Positions 34,312 through 45,009 of a stretch of 64,000 bases of DNA are shown here, piece after piece (positions within the stretch are counted from its first letter, which is position 1; each line of letters opens with the position of its first letter). The stretch comes from Oscheius sp. JU75 (lineage: Eukaryota; Nematoda; Chromadorea; Rhabditida; Rhabditidae). The stretch spans positions 8,804,001-8,868,000 of the forward strand of contig JASJZC010000007.1 in NCBI GenBank assembly GCA_037178855.1. Direction: 5' to 3'. The notes below the pieces were generated by a model. The model made no database searches. It saw nothing but the letters and a program-made list of their open reading frames with translations, and had not been told where the DNA came from. Position numbers and translations under genes: made by a program.

Positions 34312-36669
34312 ATGACCAAACCTGACGAGCTAGAAAATCAAGAACATGGTCTTCACATCCAACCCTCAGAACCTATATTTCCAGTATCCAATCTAAGAAA
34401 CAAGTTTGAGGTACAGTTTCTTCTTTACACCATTTCTTATATTATTCAGAAATTGGAAGAAGCTTATATGCTAAGTTGCGCAGTTCATGTAGGTCATACT
34501 CTTGATCTCTTCCGTACTTTGGCTATAATTTCATCCAAGGAGCAGTAAGTTAACAGAAAGACAGGGATATTTGTTCCAGACACGTTTCTGCTGAAGAACT
34601 TGCTACTGCTGCAAATTGCAAGACGAGATATATAATCGAATGGCTGGCTATCATGGCAGTGTCAGATATTTTGGAAGTTGACTCGGATGATAAGTTCTGG
34701 ATTCGAGAGGAAGATCTTGAGGTAGTGGTTCCTTTTGTTGCTTAGGACGGGTGACTTCGGAAAGAGTAGTTTCTTCGGCACCAGGGAGGTGGTGAGAATT
34801 GGACCCCTTTAAAGCTAAGCACGATTGCGTAGAAAAAACAAAAAGTATAATCAACCATAGAAGAAAAGCGCAAAAGTCTACACTGAATCCACGAGCTTCA
34901 ATACGATTTGCATCCAAACCCGGTTTTACGGCATTATCACTATGTTTCTCTATGATATTTTTCAAGCTTGTCCCTCTGGTATCTTCTTTTTGTAAGCATT
35001 TCCCAATCGTATCCTGACCCGGTCACCTACTTGTCACAATCTCATCAACCATTTTGTGTCTGACACTATTACTAAAGACCAGAGATCCCATTGCCATGTT
35101 TCTGTGAGATGACCGCTAGGCACTGATGTCAGTTTGGATATACAGACACAAAAACAGAAACTCAGACACAGCACTTCAATAATTCAGATCACCTCTATCG
35201 AGACAAACATAAGTTTTTTTTAGATGTTGTTGGACACAAGTTTTCGTTCAAGACCTAGCACTCTATTCCGCGACTCTAATCTGTATCCCAAAGTTATAGA
35301 ATGCATGAAACTTGGCACTCCCATGGGTAAGGCATAATTTCTATCCCCAATCAACAAGTTAGGCATTCCGTCTACTGAATACTACAATAAAAGTCGTCAT
35401 TTGAAAGACCCGTGTGACCACATGTACCACTTGGATGAAATCCAGGCTCTGTGCAACTCCTCATTGAATAGTCGACTACTGGTAATCTCAAGTAAAATGG
35501 TTCAATGAGCGCGATTCAGAGCAATTTGAAAAGTGGAAGTCAAAAAATTCTGGAACTTGGATGTGGAGATGGAGTTCACTTGGCAGTTTTTGCCACACTC
35601 TATCCTTTGAACCAGTATTTCGGAGTTGATTCTGATGAAATATCTATTGAGCTCGCTAGCCAAAGAAGGTTTGACTTTTATCGATTTCGAAACATTGTCA
35701 AGTAGACAGGGGAATAGAGACCCTTTCAACAACCTGTCATTTCATTGTATGGATGCTGTGACACTACCGGAAGACTGGACTGAACTGTTTGACATGGTTT
35801 TTCTTCATTTCGCTGTACACGATATGACTCGTCCTGACAAGGTACACTACATTGGTAGAACCTCTTCAATTCGGTCCCAATCTTGTCCGTCCTTGTAAGC
35901 TACGTAATTTTGTAATGTTTCTGTCACCGTGCACCTTTATACCTTCTACATCCTTTTCTCGCATGCGTTCACAGGCTAATTCTACTGTCTGCTTGGAAAC
36001 TATCACCCATTTAATGGGTCTCTCACCTGTCGACACACTCTCGCGGACGCAAAGTTTGCATCTTTCCTGTGACAAGGATACTCACATCCTAACATCTCAT
36101 CTGTCTACTGAACGTTCTATTTTTGGTCACGCAAGTACTAGCTATTTTTCGTCCTGCTTCTGTTAGTCTTACCTTTGCGTTACGCTTTTAACTCAAAACA
36201 TGGCGCACCCATCTATCTTGAGAAGACTGATCTACCACTTCCAAAACAGAATCTTGAGAGACTAAAAGATACACATTTTAGTGCTTTGCCGAATGCTTCC
36301 GAATACTCAAGCCGGATGCAGTGATGATTATGATTGACGCAGCATGCCAGGCTACAATTTACGAAAATAAGGTCTATTAGCAATAATTTTTATCAATCGA
36401 TGATTTCAGCGGGTGTTCGGCCATAATGCAGTTCTTCCCTATTGCATATCACTGTTCCAGTGCTTGCCACTTTCTTCAAACAAAGAAGGTAATCTCACCT
36501 GGAATTGAGAACTGTACAATTTGCAGACTCCCTGTGTCTAGGAGCAATGTGCGGCAAGAATAGGTTCTTAGAGCTAATATACGGTGCCGGGTTTGCCAGT
36601 GTTCATCTACATAAAGTTCACAGAATTCCGGATAACGCAAGATTGTATACTTGCTACAAAAATCCATGA
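34312..36669 (+). CDS. SAM-dependent methyltransferase, Rv2258c-like, copy 2
   Basis: Ten exons (34312..34410, 34450..34544, 34580..34721, 35224..35326, 35363..35481, 35520..35668, 35706..35841, 36282..36371, 36410..36488, 36527..36669) encode 384 residues. It parallels copy 1 along its length: VGHTLDLFRTLA, TAANCKTRYIIEWLA, motif I ILELGCGDGVHLAVFA, FGVDSDEISIELASQRR, FDMVFLHFAVHDMTRPDK and CFRILKPDAVMIMIDAA. It is more diverged and has an extra N-terminal leader. Motif I and the acidic residue are intact, so it is probably active. Most intron positions match copy 1, with GT donors throughout. The stop overlaps AATAAA. Two introns are long (about 500 and 440 nt), unlike its neighbour. Substrate unknown. 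Confidence 0.85.
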
Positions 36670-38340
36670 ATAAAGTTTCACACGGCTCTCAAAAAAAGTG
36701 GAACAGTTCGGCTTTGACTGAAACCTCTTTAGTAGTAGAGCGATAAAAAGAGGAGGTATCTCGCAAGAAATCTCGTGCTATTAACGCTAGCTAGACTACA
36801 GTCCTTTTAGACCTGCCAAAGAGAAGGGCAGCCTGGGTCCGATTTTGTTCAATTGCACTATTTATGTAACGCCTACTGTCATCCGCTGAATACAACATTT
36901 ATCTTTACTTCACAGTGTGCAAGCATTCGGCTTCATAGGGGTTTGAAAAATAGTTGCCCGTGGATTCAGTGACACAATCGTCATGCCAAAACTGCAGAAA
37001 GTACTATGAGTCAGAAAAGGTTAGGGTGAGCTTTAAAAATCAACAAAGCTTAGTAGTATCCCTTCTAGCGATTTGCCAAAACACCTTTCTACTACTAATG
37101 CGCAGTAGCGTCCGTCCGTCACCACGGGCAAATAGCTGGCAGGTGGCAGTTCAAGTTTTTAGTTGACAAGTCAGCTCTTGGAAAATTTAGGAATTTCTGT
37201 TTTTGGGAAGCCGGCGCAGAACTTCGTGGTGCTGGGTATAGTTCTCAGAACTCCGAGACGTAGCCGCCTGTTTTCAATACTAAGCCTTGAGAAAAGGCGG
37301 TGAAGCTGCCTTTGGCAGCTGTTTTTCTCTACAACACTTGCTCCTTCTCTGCAGTCCTCTACGCAACAGTTTCATATAGAGATATGACATAATTGAGAGA
37401 TAGTTGACCCTTGATGACAAAAAAAAAAAGGATTCTATCCTGAAACATTAGTATCACAATCGAAACTCCTTGTAACTCAAACCTATATCGTCGTTGTCTC
37501 CAATTAGCTGAAATATGTTTTCAGATATGGTCGATAAAAATTCAGAGTGAAGAAATCTTTATCAGATTACTGGTGAAATTACTGCTATCAAATATTTGCT
37601 ATTGTGCTGATAAGTCTACGTCGGAGAGGCACAAGTGTGGCTGATGCCCCGTTGGGGCTTGTGACAAGTAGATGGTGTTCTAGTCGGGCTATCGTGACAC
37701 AAAGTAGTGCACACTAATTGCAATAATGGCTTCAGACACACAGACACACTGAGACTTTTGGGCATTTTGAACAAGATGTGCACAATCTATTCTATTATGT
37801 TGTTGTGTCTGTCTGTCCGTCAGGCATATTTCAGTAATTTTTACACCTTATTCATCTATTCTTATCCCATCTCGGTGAGTGAATAAAACAATGGCGGGAA
37901 TCATCTGATTTGCAATGGCGCCTCTTACAATGAGCAATACACAAACTTGATCGCTGAAATATTGAAGGACTGTAGCTTTTTTTTTTTGGAAATCTCTAAT
38001 TATAATTGCATCATCTTACCCAGCACAAACAACTCTGCAACTTGGTACTTTACAAAACAAATTATCTCGGTCAGGATCGAAGCCCTGGTCTCTCAGGTCT
38101 CCTTTCCCCATCCGTTTGATGTTATCTGTGCTTGATATTTTGAGGCATCACCGAGATGGTGTTGATGGGGATCATGGTCCCGTTGTCGACCTAAAATCTG
38201 GGTGTTTTCCTAATGCGAAAAGCAAAAAACCCATTTCAAACTTTTTTCCACTTTCCATTTCCAAAAAATTTAAGATTTCTTCTGGGACCAGATTTTTTTG
38301 CTGACACGTACGTAACCGCGTTTCGTCATCCCTCCAGAAA
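36670..38340. repeat. Intergenic with diverged copies of local repeats
   Basis: Two blocks here recur downstream. 37130..37390 resembles 39165..39410 (shared TTGACAAGTCAGCTCT and a block near TTTTGGCAGCTG). 37840..38300 resembles 41607..41850 and in part 39630..39760 (shared ATGAGCAATACACAAACTTG and ATCGAAGCCCTG). Similarity by eye is roughly 65-80 percent with indels. No coding potential is seen in these blocks. Confidence 0.6.
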
Positions 38341-38955
38341 TTGTTCTTTTACTACTTTTCTTTCTTTATAACAAAGCCTGAACCTCTTTGGAACCTATTT
38401 TGCTCCCCATCTCTCCGCGTGTCTCCCTCCAGTCGACCACATATGGCGAATTTTGTTTTTTGGTTTTTGTTTGTTATCCATGAATTCCTTGCAAACGTCC
38501 TCTTTTTCAGACACTTCTGTCTACACGAGCATTGCTGAAATGATTATAAAATCATTGATGAAGAATCCTACTACCGAACAGATGCGGGCTCTCAGTCACG
38601 GCCTACTAAGTCTGACGGACGGCGAAAGAGCTCTCTCGGCTGTAGCCAACGTTGCTGAAGATTCTGAGGATCACGTCATTGGTTTGTTATCCATGAACTC
38701 CTGGCAAACGTCATCTGTTTCAGACACTTCTGTCTACATGAGCATCGCTGAAATGATTATAAAATCATTGACGAAGAATCCAACTACCGAACAGATGCGG
38801 GCTCTCAGTCACGGCCTACTAAGTCTGACGGACGGCGAAAGAGCTCTCTCGCTGCTGCTGAAGATTCTGAGGATCACATCATTGGTTTGTTATCCATAAA
38901 CTCCTGGCAAACGTCCTCTCTTTCAGACACTTCTGTCCGTTTGAATGCTGATGGT
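38341..38955 (+). pseudogene. Decayed copy of the 57-residue repeat gene (copy A)
   Basis: Copy A shares its upstream region with copy B (TTTCTTTATAACAAAGCCTGA around 38360; ACATATGGCGAA at the start) and holds two 171-nt repeat exons separated by 42-nt intron-like spacers (38469..38510, 38682..38723, 38885..38926). The second repeat exon has a 10-nt deletion, so its frame shifts after GERALS and ends early. The divergent first repeat of copy B is missing, and the ATGGCGAAT start joins in the wrong phase. The terminal exon is DTSVRLNADGC. AATAAA follows near 38997. Probably a non-functional duplicate, though the first repeat exon remains intact. Confidence 0.6.
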
Positions 38956-39389
38956 TGTTGACTTGTATCCTTCTGTAAAGTATTGTGTTTTAAGTAAAAT
39001 AAACTTATCATTTCATTATCATTTCGACCTTTCTTTGTAGATTACGAGGTTACGATATCATCGTTTATTTGTGCAACTGTTAAGGGGGGAAGGGAATTGG
39101 ATCGAATTGTTCTGCATTGAATTGTGCAGAACCAACTAACCGTGCCAGTAGTTCAGGACACTACACTCCATGTTCGTACGTCACCACGAGAAAAAAGGTG
39201 GCAAGTCACGGCATGTTGAGAATTACGTTGACAAGTCAGCTCTGGGGGAAACTTCAGAACTTCTGCTTTTGGAGAACCGGCGCAGCCGTCTGTTTTCAAT
39301 ACAAAGTCAAGAGAAAAGGGCGGCGAAACTGCTTTTGGCAGCTGGTTTTTTCTACAACACTTACTCCTCTTCGGCGGACTGGAAGTAGT

Positions 39390-39510
39390 CTACCGAATCT
39401 CTACCGGCCACTGGCATTTCTTTAACTTGGATAGCCACTGGGCGGGCCTCAAAAAAAGAAATGTAGGTGCTTACCTGACAGACCAGCTCGATGAGATCAT
39501 TCGTAGAGCT
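39390..39510. repeat. 3' flank repeat, first copy
   Basis: The block with CGGCCACTGGCATTTCTT, AACTTGGATAG, GGGCGGG and CAGACCAGCTCGATGAGATC recurs at 41060..41160. It marks the downstream edge of each copy of the duplicated repeat-gene locus. Confidence 0.6.
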
Positions 39511-39967
39511 TAGGCAGGTAGTCGGCAAAGTCGGCCAGCGGAGCTACCCTCGAAAGACGCTGTGATCTAGAACCTCAGTTTTGGGATTTCCAGCAAAACT
39601 AAGAGTACAGGCGGCAGTAATCTTCATCAGCATCGCCGAGATGGTCTTGACCAGACGTTCAGCAGCGCTCCCGTGATGCAGTAGGCCTTCTGCAGGTCGA
39701 CAAAGGGGGTTCACGGTCCCGCAGCGAACTAAAATCTTGGTGTTTTCATAACGCGAACATGGCTGTCTGGGTAACAGACCATATCATTTTCCTGTCAGTA
39801 AGCTACGACATTATAACTAACTTCTCCGCAAAATCCAAATTCCAAACAATTTGATATTTCTTCTGGAACCTCTTTTTAACACGTACGTAGGCGATTTTTT
39901 TGCGGCACATTGCCGTCCACATTTTGTCATCCCTCCAGAATCTGTTTTTTTTCTATTTTACTTTCTT

Positions 39968-39974
39968 TATAAAA
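39968..39974 (+). promoter_or_regulatory. TATA box of the repeat gene, copy B
   Basis: TATAAAA lies 75-81 bp before the ATG of copy B. The same surrounding block, with TATAACA, lies at the matching place in copy A. Confidence 0.5.
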
Positions 39975-40048
39975 AAAGCCTGAACCTCTTTGGAACCTAC
40001 TTCGCGCCCCATCTCTTCGCGTGTCTCTCTCCAGCCGACCAACCACAT

Positions 40049-40759
40049 ATGGCGAAAATTTTTTTGATTTCAGTGAAGAACATTGAAACCACTTCTCTGG
40101 TCATGAGCATTGCTACAGACATTGAGAACATCATGAGAAATCCTACAATCAAAAAGATGCGGGCTCTCGGCTTACTAAGTCTGACGGACGGCGAAAGAGC
40201 TCTCTCGGCTGTAGCCAACGTTGCTGAAGATTCTGAGGATCACGTCATTGGTTTGTTAACTATAAACTCCTGGCAAATGTCCTCTGTTTCAGACACTTCT
40301 GTCTACACGAGCATTGCTGAAATGATTATAAAATCGTTGATGAAGAATCCTACTACCGAACAGATGCGGGCTCTCAGTCACGGCCTGCTAAGTCTGACGG
40401 ACGGCGAAAGAGCTCTCTCGGCGGTAGCCAACGTTGCTGAAGATTCTGAGGATCATGTCATTGGTTTGTTATCCATGAACTCCTTGCAAACGTCCTCTCT
40501 TTCAGACACTTCTGTCTACATGAGCATCGCTGAAATGATTATAAAATCATTGACGAAGAATCTTACTTTCGGACAGATGCGGGCTCTCAGTCACGGCTTA
40601 CTAAGTCTGACGGACGGCGAAAGAGCTCTCTCGGCTGTAGCCAACGTTGCTGAAGATTCTGAGGATCACATCATTGGTTTGTTATCCATAAACTCCTGGC
40701 AAACGTTTTCTGTTTCAGACACTTCTGTCAACCGCTTGAATGCTCATGATGGTTATTGA
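40049..40759 (+). CDS. Tandem 57-residue repeat protein (copy B), unknown function
   Basis: From ATG 40049 the gene has a divergent first repeat (MAKIFLISVKNIETTSLVMS...), then exons 40293..40463 and 40506..40676, each exactly 171 nt, and a short last exon 40719..40759 (DTSVNRLNAHDGY). Each unit reads DTSVYxSIAEMIIKSL, then NPTTEQMRALSHGLLSLTDG, then ERALSAVANVAEDSEDHVI. Spliced length is 194 residues. The three introns (40251..40292, 40464..40505, 40677..40718) are 42 nt, a multiple of three, and contain no in-frame stop, so the unspliced reading (236 residues, adding about 14 residues such as LLSMNSLQTSS per unit) is also open. No known family is recognised. The units look helical and slightly acidic. 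Confidence 0.6.
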   Translation: MAKIFLISVKNIETTSLVMSIATDIENIMRNPTIKKMRALGLLSLTDGERALSAVANVAEDSEDHVIGLLTINSWQMSSVSDTSVYTSIAEMIIKSLMKNPTTEQMRALSHGLLSLTDGERALSAVANVAEDSEDHVIGLLSMNSLQTSSLSDTSVYMSIAEMIIKSLTKNLTFGQMRALSHGLLSLTDGERALSAVANVAEDSEDHIIGLLSINSWQTFSVSDTSVNRLNAHDGY

Positions 40760-41059
40760 CTCGTATCCTCCTGTAAAGTTGTGTTTATAAAGTGTTTATA
40801 AATATATATATATATATGTAAACTTGAGTTTGACAATAGCTCAGAATTGTGACGACGGAAACTTTCTGAAACAAACAGAGGCTGAGATAGAGGCTAACTT
40901 GCTACACTACTTTAAACTCCAGCAAGCAGCTGACTTATTAGTTCTATGTCTGGCCGTTTTCACCTTCAGCCAGCAGCTGACAGATTACTGCGAGGGCTCC
41001 GAGCACTTCAAATGAAGAAAACACTTCGTAAAATCCTAATTGTATATAAAACAAACCAA

Positions 41060-41160
41060 ACCGGCCACTGGCATTTCTTGAACTTGGATAGTCAATGGGC
41101 GGGTCTCAAACAGAGAATATAGGTCCTTTCCTGACAGACCTGCTCGAGGAGATCATTCTT
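41060..41160. repeat. 3' flank repeat, second copy
   Basis: This matches 39390..39510 across about 100 bp, with shared CGGCCACTGGCATTTCTT and GAGATCATTC. It supports one duplication unit of roughly 1.5 kb that contains promoter, repeat exons and 3' flank. Confidence 0.6.
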
Positions 41161-41239
41161 TTCTATTTAATTGACTTGCAAAGAGTAATTACTGTCACAA
41201 AGTATGTATGGCAAATTGCCAATTAGGGCTTCTGACAGA

Positions 41240-41320
41240 CACAAAGACTGGACTCGAACCCGCGACCTTCGCGATGCAATGCGGACCCGCAGCCCCTGTA
41301 CCACAGAGGTAAGTGTGCTA
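41240..41320 (-). ncRNA. tRNA-like sequence with pol III boxes (pseudogene or SINE head)
   Basis: On the minus strand a box A-like TGGTACAGGGG (41293-41303) and a perfect box B GGTTCGAGTCC (41250-41260) are spaced as in tRNA. The T and acceptor stems do not close fully and the anticodon arm is irregular, so I do not assign an amino acid. A decayed tRNA or a tRNA-derived SINE is likely. Confidence 0.5.
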
Positions 41321-41913
41321 AGAGAAAAAGCAAGAGGGATATTCTGGGTGCACTGAGTTAGGCTCAGCGCGGCGCAGCCATCTGTCTCGATGATTGGCTC
41401 AGAGGAATTTCTACTAAAACGGAAAATTTGCTCCATCCGGACCAGTATGATCCGAAGCCCAACATGTAGTCCTCTTATAGTGAAGACGGCATTAGACATG
41501 TGAACGGGCTGGGCCCTGAAGTCTCAAAATTCGTTCTGGTGCCGAAGCGTGCCCATGCCAAGTAGGCATATTGTAGTATTTTTCAAGGCACAAAAATAAC
41601 ACCTAATTCATTTATTCTTATCCCATCTCAGTCTTGTCGAGTGAAGAATATAATGGCGGGAATCGTCGCCTTTTCCAATGAGCAATACACAAACTTGATC
41701 GCTAAAATTTTGAAGGAGTAGCTTTTTCGAGGACGGAAAATCTCTAAATATGATTATTTTTATTCAGCCCAAACAATTCTACAAAGTGGTACTTTACAAA
41801 AAATATGATCTTGGATCGAAGCCCTGTTCTCTAACGGCTCCTTTTGTATCCTCCAGAGAACCTTTCCTCTTTCTGTCATCTCAGCATTTCCGCCGATGAC
41901 TAAGCCATGACTA

Positions 41914-43195
41914 TACAGGGTGCCCCAAAATTACGGTAACCAGTAAAACGCGGCGCCAAACCGTCAAAATTGCAAAACAGGGAACCAGACCATATAGGTT
42001 TTATTCTCCATAAAAAACTAAGCAAAATAACATCTTAAGATTCGAAAGTATCTCCATCAGAGGCGACACAGCCTCGGAGACGATTCGGGAATGCGTCAAC
42101 GGTGGCGCGCAAGTAGCCCTCATCGAGCTCGTCCCAAGCTTTTCCCAGCGATTTTTTCAGCGATTCGACATCACGATGGGGTTTTGAGCAAGCCTTCTAT
42201 TCGAGAATACTCCAAACCGAGTAGTCCATTGGATTGAGGTCTGGAGATGAAGGAGGCCACTGGTTGAAGTCAATGAAGTCGGGAAAGATCTGCTTGCACC
42301 AAGATTGGACGGCATTATGCTTGTGAGCCGGTGCACCATCCTGTTGAAAGCACCAGGGACGCTTTTTGAAGTGCTTCTTGGCCCTTGGCACGATTTCGGT
42401 CTTCAACATGTCGAGATAGTTGTTTCCATTGATTCCTTGGGGAATGAAGATAAGTGGTGTCTCTCCATCAGAAGTTATGCCAGCGAAGACCATGAAACTT
42501 TTTCGATATCCAGTACGTCGAACCGCTACATTTGGCTGTGAAGTAGCATAAACTCGATCGTTTTGCTTATTCAGCGACTGTTCGACGGTGAATATCTTTT
42601 CATCCGTGAAGAGGATCGACTTGTGGTCTCCACCTTTGAAACGAAGCAGCAGTTTCTTCGAGCGCTCCTTTCTCTTCGTCTTACTGGCTTCGGACAAGAA
42701 CTGACGTTTTCCTTGCTTGTATCCCTTCATTTTGAGGTGTTTCTTCATGATTCTAGCCATAGAGCCTTTGGAAATGGCTAAGTCCTTGCCCATTTTGCGG
42801 ATAGAACGCCCCGGGTTCCGATAGATACGATCGCGTACCTTCTTAATGTTGGCCCTGGTGGTCACACAAATGGGTCTTCATCGTCCGGGACGGTCTTTTT
42901 CACTTCCCAGCTCTTTGAATCGCGAAATGGTAGTAGACACGAGCTTCTTGGACACCTTGAGACGACGAGAGATGTTGATCGCCTGAACGCCTTGTTGGTG
43001 AAGGGCAAGAATTGTTTGGCGTCGGATGGAAGCTTTGACCATTCTGAAAATGGTAGCATATTCGGTTTGAAACAACAGAAAACACGGTAAATAAAAGGAG
43101 GAACACAATAAAAACAAAGAATAAAACAGCCCCTTTACAAAAAGCCGCATATCGGCGCGTTCGCCGCGGTTACCGTAATTTTGGGGCACCCTGTA
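41914..43195 (-). mobile_element. Mariner-type DNA transposon with 26-bp terminal inverted repeats
   Basis: Perfect inverted repeats lie at 41916..41941 and 43168..43193, beginning CAGGGTGCCCCAAAATTACG, and both are flanked by TA, the target-site duplication of Tc1/mariner elements. Length between the TAs is 1278 bp. A transposase reading frame fills the interior on the minus strand. The terminal sequence and the NPMDY transposase signature suggest the DD37D (maT) branch. Confidence 0.92.
42035..43042 (-). pseudogene. Mariner transposase, two in-frame stops
   Basis: One frame of 336 codons runs from ATG 43042 to TAA 42035-42037. It has an N-terminal helix-turn-helix region (IRRQTILALHQQGVQAINIS; later SIRKMGKDLAISKGSMARI) and the catalytic triad: Asp in LFTDEKIF, Asp in FQQDGAPAH, and Asp in PDLNPMDY, with 37 residues between the second and third, that is DD37D. 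Two codons are stops: a TGA just after KDRPGR, near 42880, and a TAG after VWSILE, near 42195. No frameshifts are seen. The element is therefore probably dead but recent, given the perfect inverted repeats. Confidence 0.88.
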
Positions 43196-43199
43196 TATG

Positions 43200-43972
43200 T
43201 TACCTCTTACTATGTAACATTGGTCCTTCATCTCTCTCTCCTCTCCTCTTTCCCTCTCTAAGAGATATGTGTATTTCAAGTAGTTAATATCTACTGTTTC
43301 TTTGTGGCTCTCTTGTCCGCCTTCAGTACAGTAAGCGGGGCAATGGCGAAACTTCCACATCTGTTTCATATTATCTGTGCTGATAGGACACTTTCGTCAC
43401 AGATAAAAAATCAGTATTATGTCTACCCGATAAATAGAGCCAGTCACGGGAAAGAAACCTGCAGTCTTTAGCAATATTTTTTTTTGCACGTAAAAAGGGT
43501 AATAAAATGTGGAAAAAGGGACAGACAGTATTAGGATAATAATTCGGCAGGCGACCCCCTCGTTCAAACGTGTTTGAATAGGGGTAAATATGCTGTTTTA
43601 TAATTTAAAAAGGTACAGAAAGAATTGTGAACAGTTAAGAAAGTACTTTATTGAAACCAAAAAGCGTAAAAAAGGGATGTGCAATGACCGATTGGAATCA
43701 AAGCACTGTCAGACTCGTTGTGAAGACAACTAGTGATATACAGTACCTATCAAGTTAGGGAAAGAGACTCTACATGGACAAAATCATTGACAACGTCAAT
43801 TCGTCAAGAATGGTACCCCGCTCCGGACTCTCATCTCACGCTGCTCTACGAGTACATGAGTACCCCGATGCTCGAAGCCGCATATCTTCGCCGATGGAAT
43901 CTGCTGCTGGCCATTGGACAACCGATAAGAGTCAACAGAAACGGGACCAAAAAAAAGCAACGATAAAAGCTA
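43200..43972. other. Non-coding stretch between transposons
   Basis: A short block at 43316-43390 recalls the nearby repeated sequences (AATGGCGAAACTTCC). The plus-strand ORF 43774..44151 overlaps the retroelement fragment that follows and may include more of it in another frame. Nothing else is supported. Confidence 0.35.
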
Positions 43973-44280
43973 AATATGCGAGACAGGACAAAGCTGATGG
44001 ACTGGAGGAAGAAAGCACTCTATTTGAAGCTCCTCTGGGCCGAGAAAACCATCAAGATGGGAGCCTCGAGATGGTCAAAAGCGATATCAGAATGGATCCC
44101 ACTCGGGAGCAGAAGACAGCCTGGAAGACAACGCCTACGTTGGATCGATGAAGTGCAAAGAGAGGCTGGATGGACAAAAAACAATCCGGAATGGATGAAC
44201 ATCAGATCAGCAGTAGTCGAAGACTAGATAGTTGCAATAAATAAATAAAATTAAAAAAAACAAATAAAATAAACTAGGCA
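43973..44280 (+). mobile_element. 3' end fragment of an RTE-like retrotransposon
   Basis: A 76-codon frame reads KLMDWRKKALYLKLLWAEKT, SRWSKAISEWIPLGSRRQPG and RQRLRWIDEVQREAGWTKNN, ending ...IRSAVVED. This is the C-terminal tail seen in RTE-type reverse transcriptases, and the same block, differently diverged, appears in the minus-strand element at 45.1-45.4 kb. It is followed by an A/T-rich tail with repeated TAAA units (44232-44275), as expected at an RTE 3' end. Only the last part of the element is present. Confidence 0.7.
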
Positions 44281-45009
44281 TTTATCTTTCTGATTAACAC
44301 AGATCCAAATGCAGAGCAGGACATTCAAAGGCAGCACGACGAAGTTGGTTGAAATCCATCTTAAGATTTGCAAGGTTGATGGAGACTGTCTAATTTGAAA
44401 ACTTACAGGTCGAATCAAACACCAAGACAAGAAATACGTGTGTGAAAGTTGCTGCTGCGGAACAGTCCACGCCATAGTCAATTCTCAGTTGTCATAACCT
44501 GCAACATTTTTCAGTATGCCGCAAAGCGATTGGGTTATTTCTTGATCCTCTGTATCACTCTCTCTTTTTGGAATAAGTAAACGACCAGGAATAGTAAGCG
44601 TTTCTTAGAAGTAGTAAGGGGTTCCGAGTAGGAAGGGGTTAATCGAACTTGGCAATATGCATGCCAAGAGCTATCGAATGGGTCTATGTTTGTTGCCAAA
44701 GTTCATCTTAAGCTGGTAGGCCCAATTCTCAGAGTACGGAGATTTTAGAACGGACATGAACCAGAAAGATAGCAATTGACTGAGTGGACAATTTAGTCTA
44801 AACGATCTGAACCTTGGCCTATACGGCCTTGATAAAGAAGTCATGAAATGAATTATGACAACTTCCCAATTGGAGCAACTGTCCTTAAAATGAGACCCTT
44901 ACTCTTGAGGTGTTCGTTCCTGCCCGCGGTGAATCTTCTCTTTAGTGTCTCAGACGGCTGTTTGGTTTTAGTTACAATTTTATTGTCGGAATCAAGGGGT
45001 TGCTATTAT
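44281..45009. other. Stretch without genes between retroelement pieces
   Basis: A minus-strand open frame (44251..44481) has no motif. The right end abuts the 3' part of the large retroelement. I see nothing to annotate with confidence. Confidence 0.35.

Noticed and set aside
40799-40818. TA dinucleotide run after the repeat gene
   Set aside because: Ordinary AT microsatellite in a 3' region; not treated as a finding.
37130-41160. Possible CRISPR-like spaced repeats in the repeat-gene region
   Set aside because: The units are coding exons plus short introns in a eukaryotic gene, with similar rather than unique spacers.
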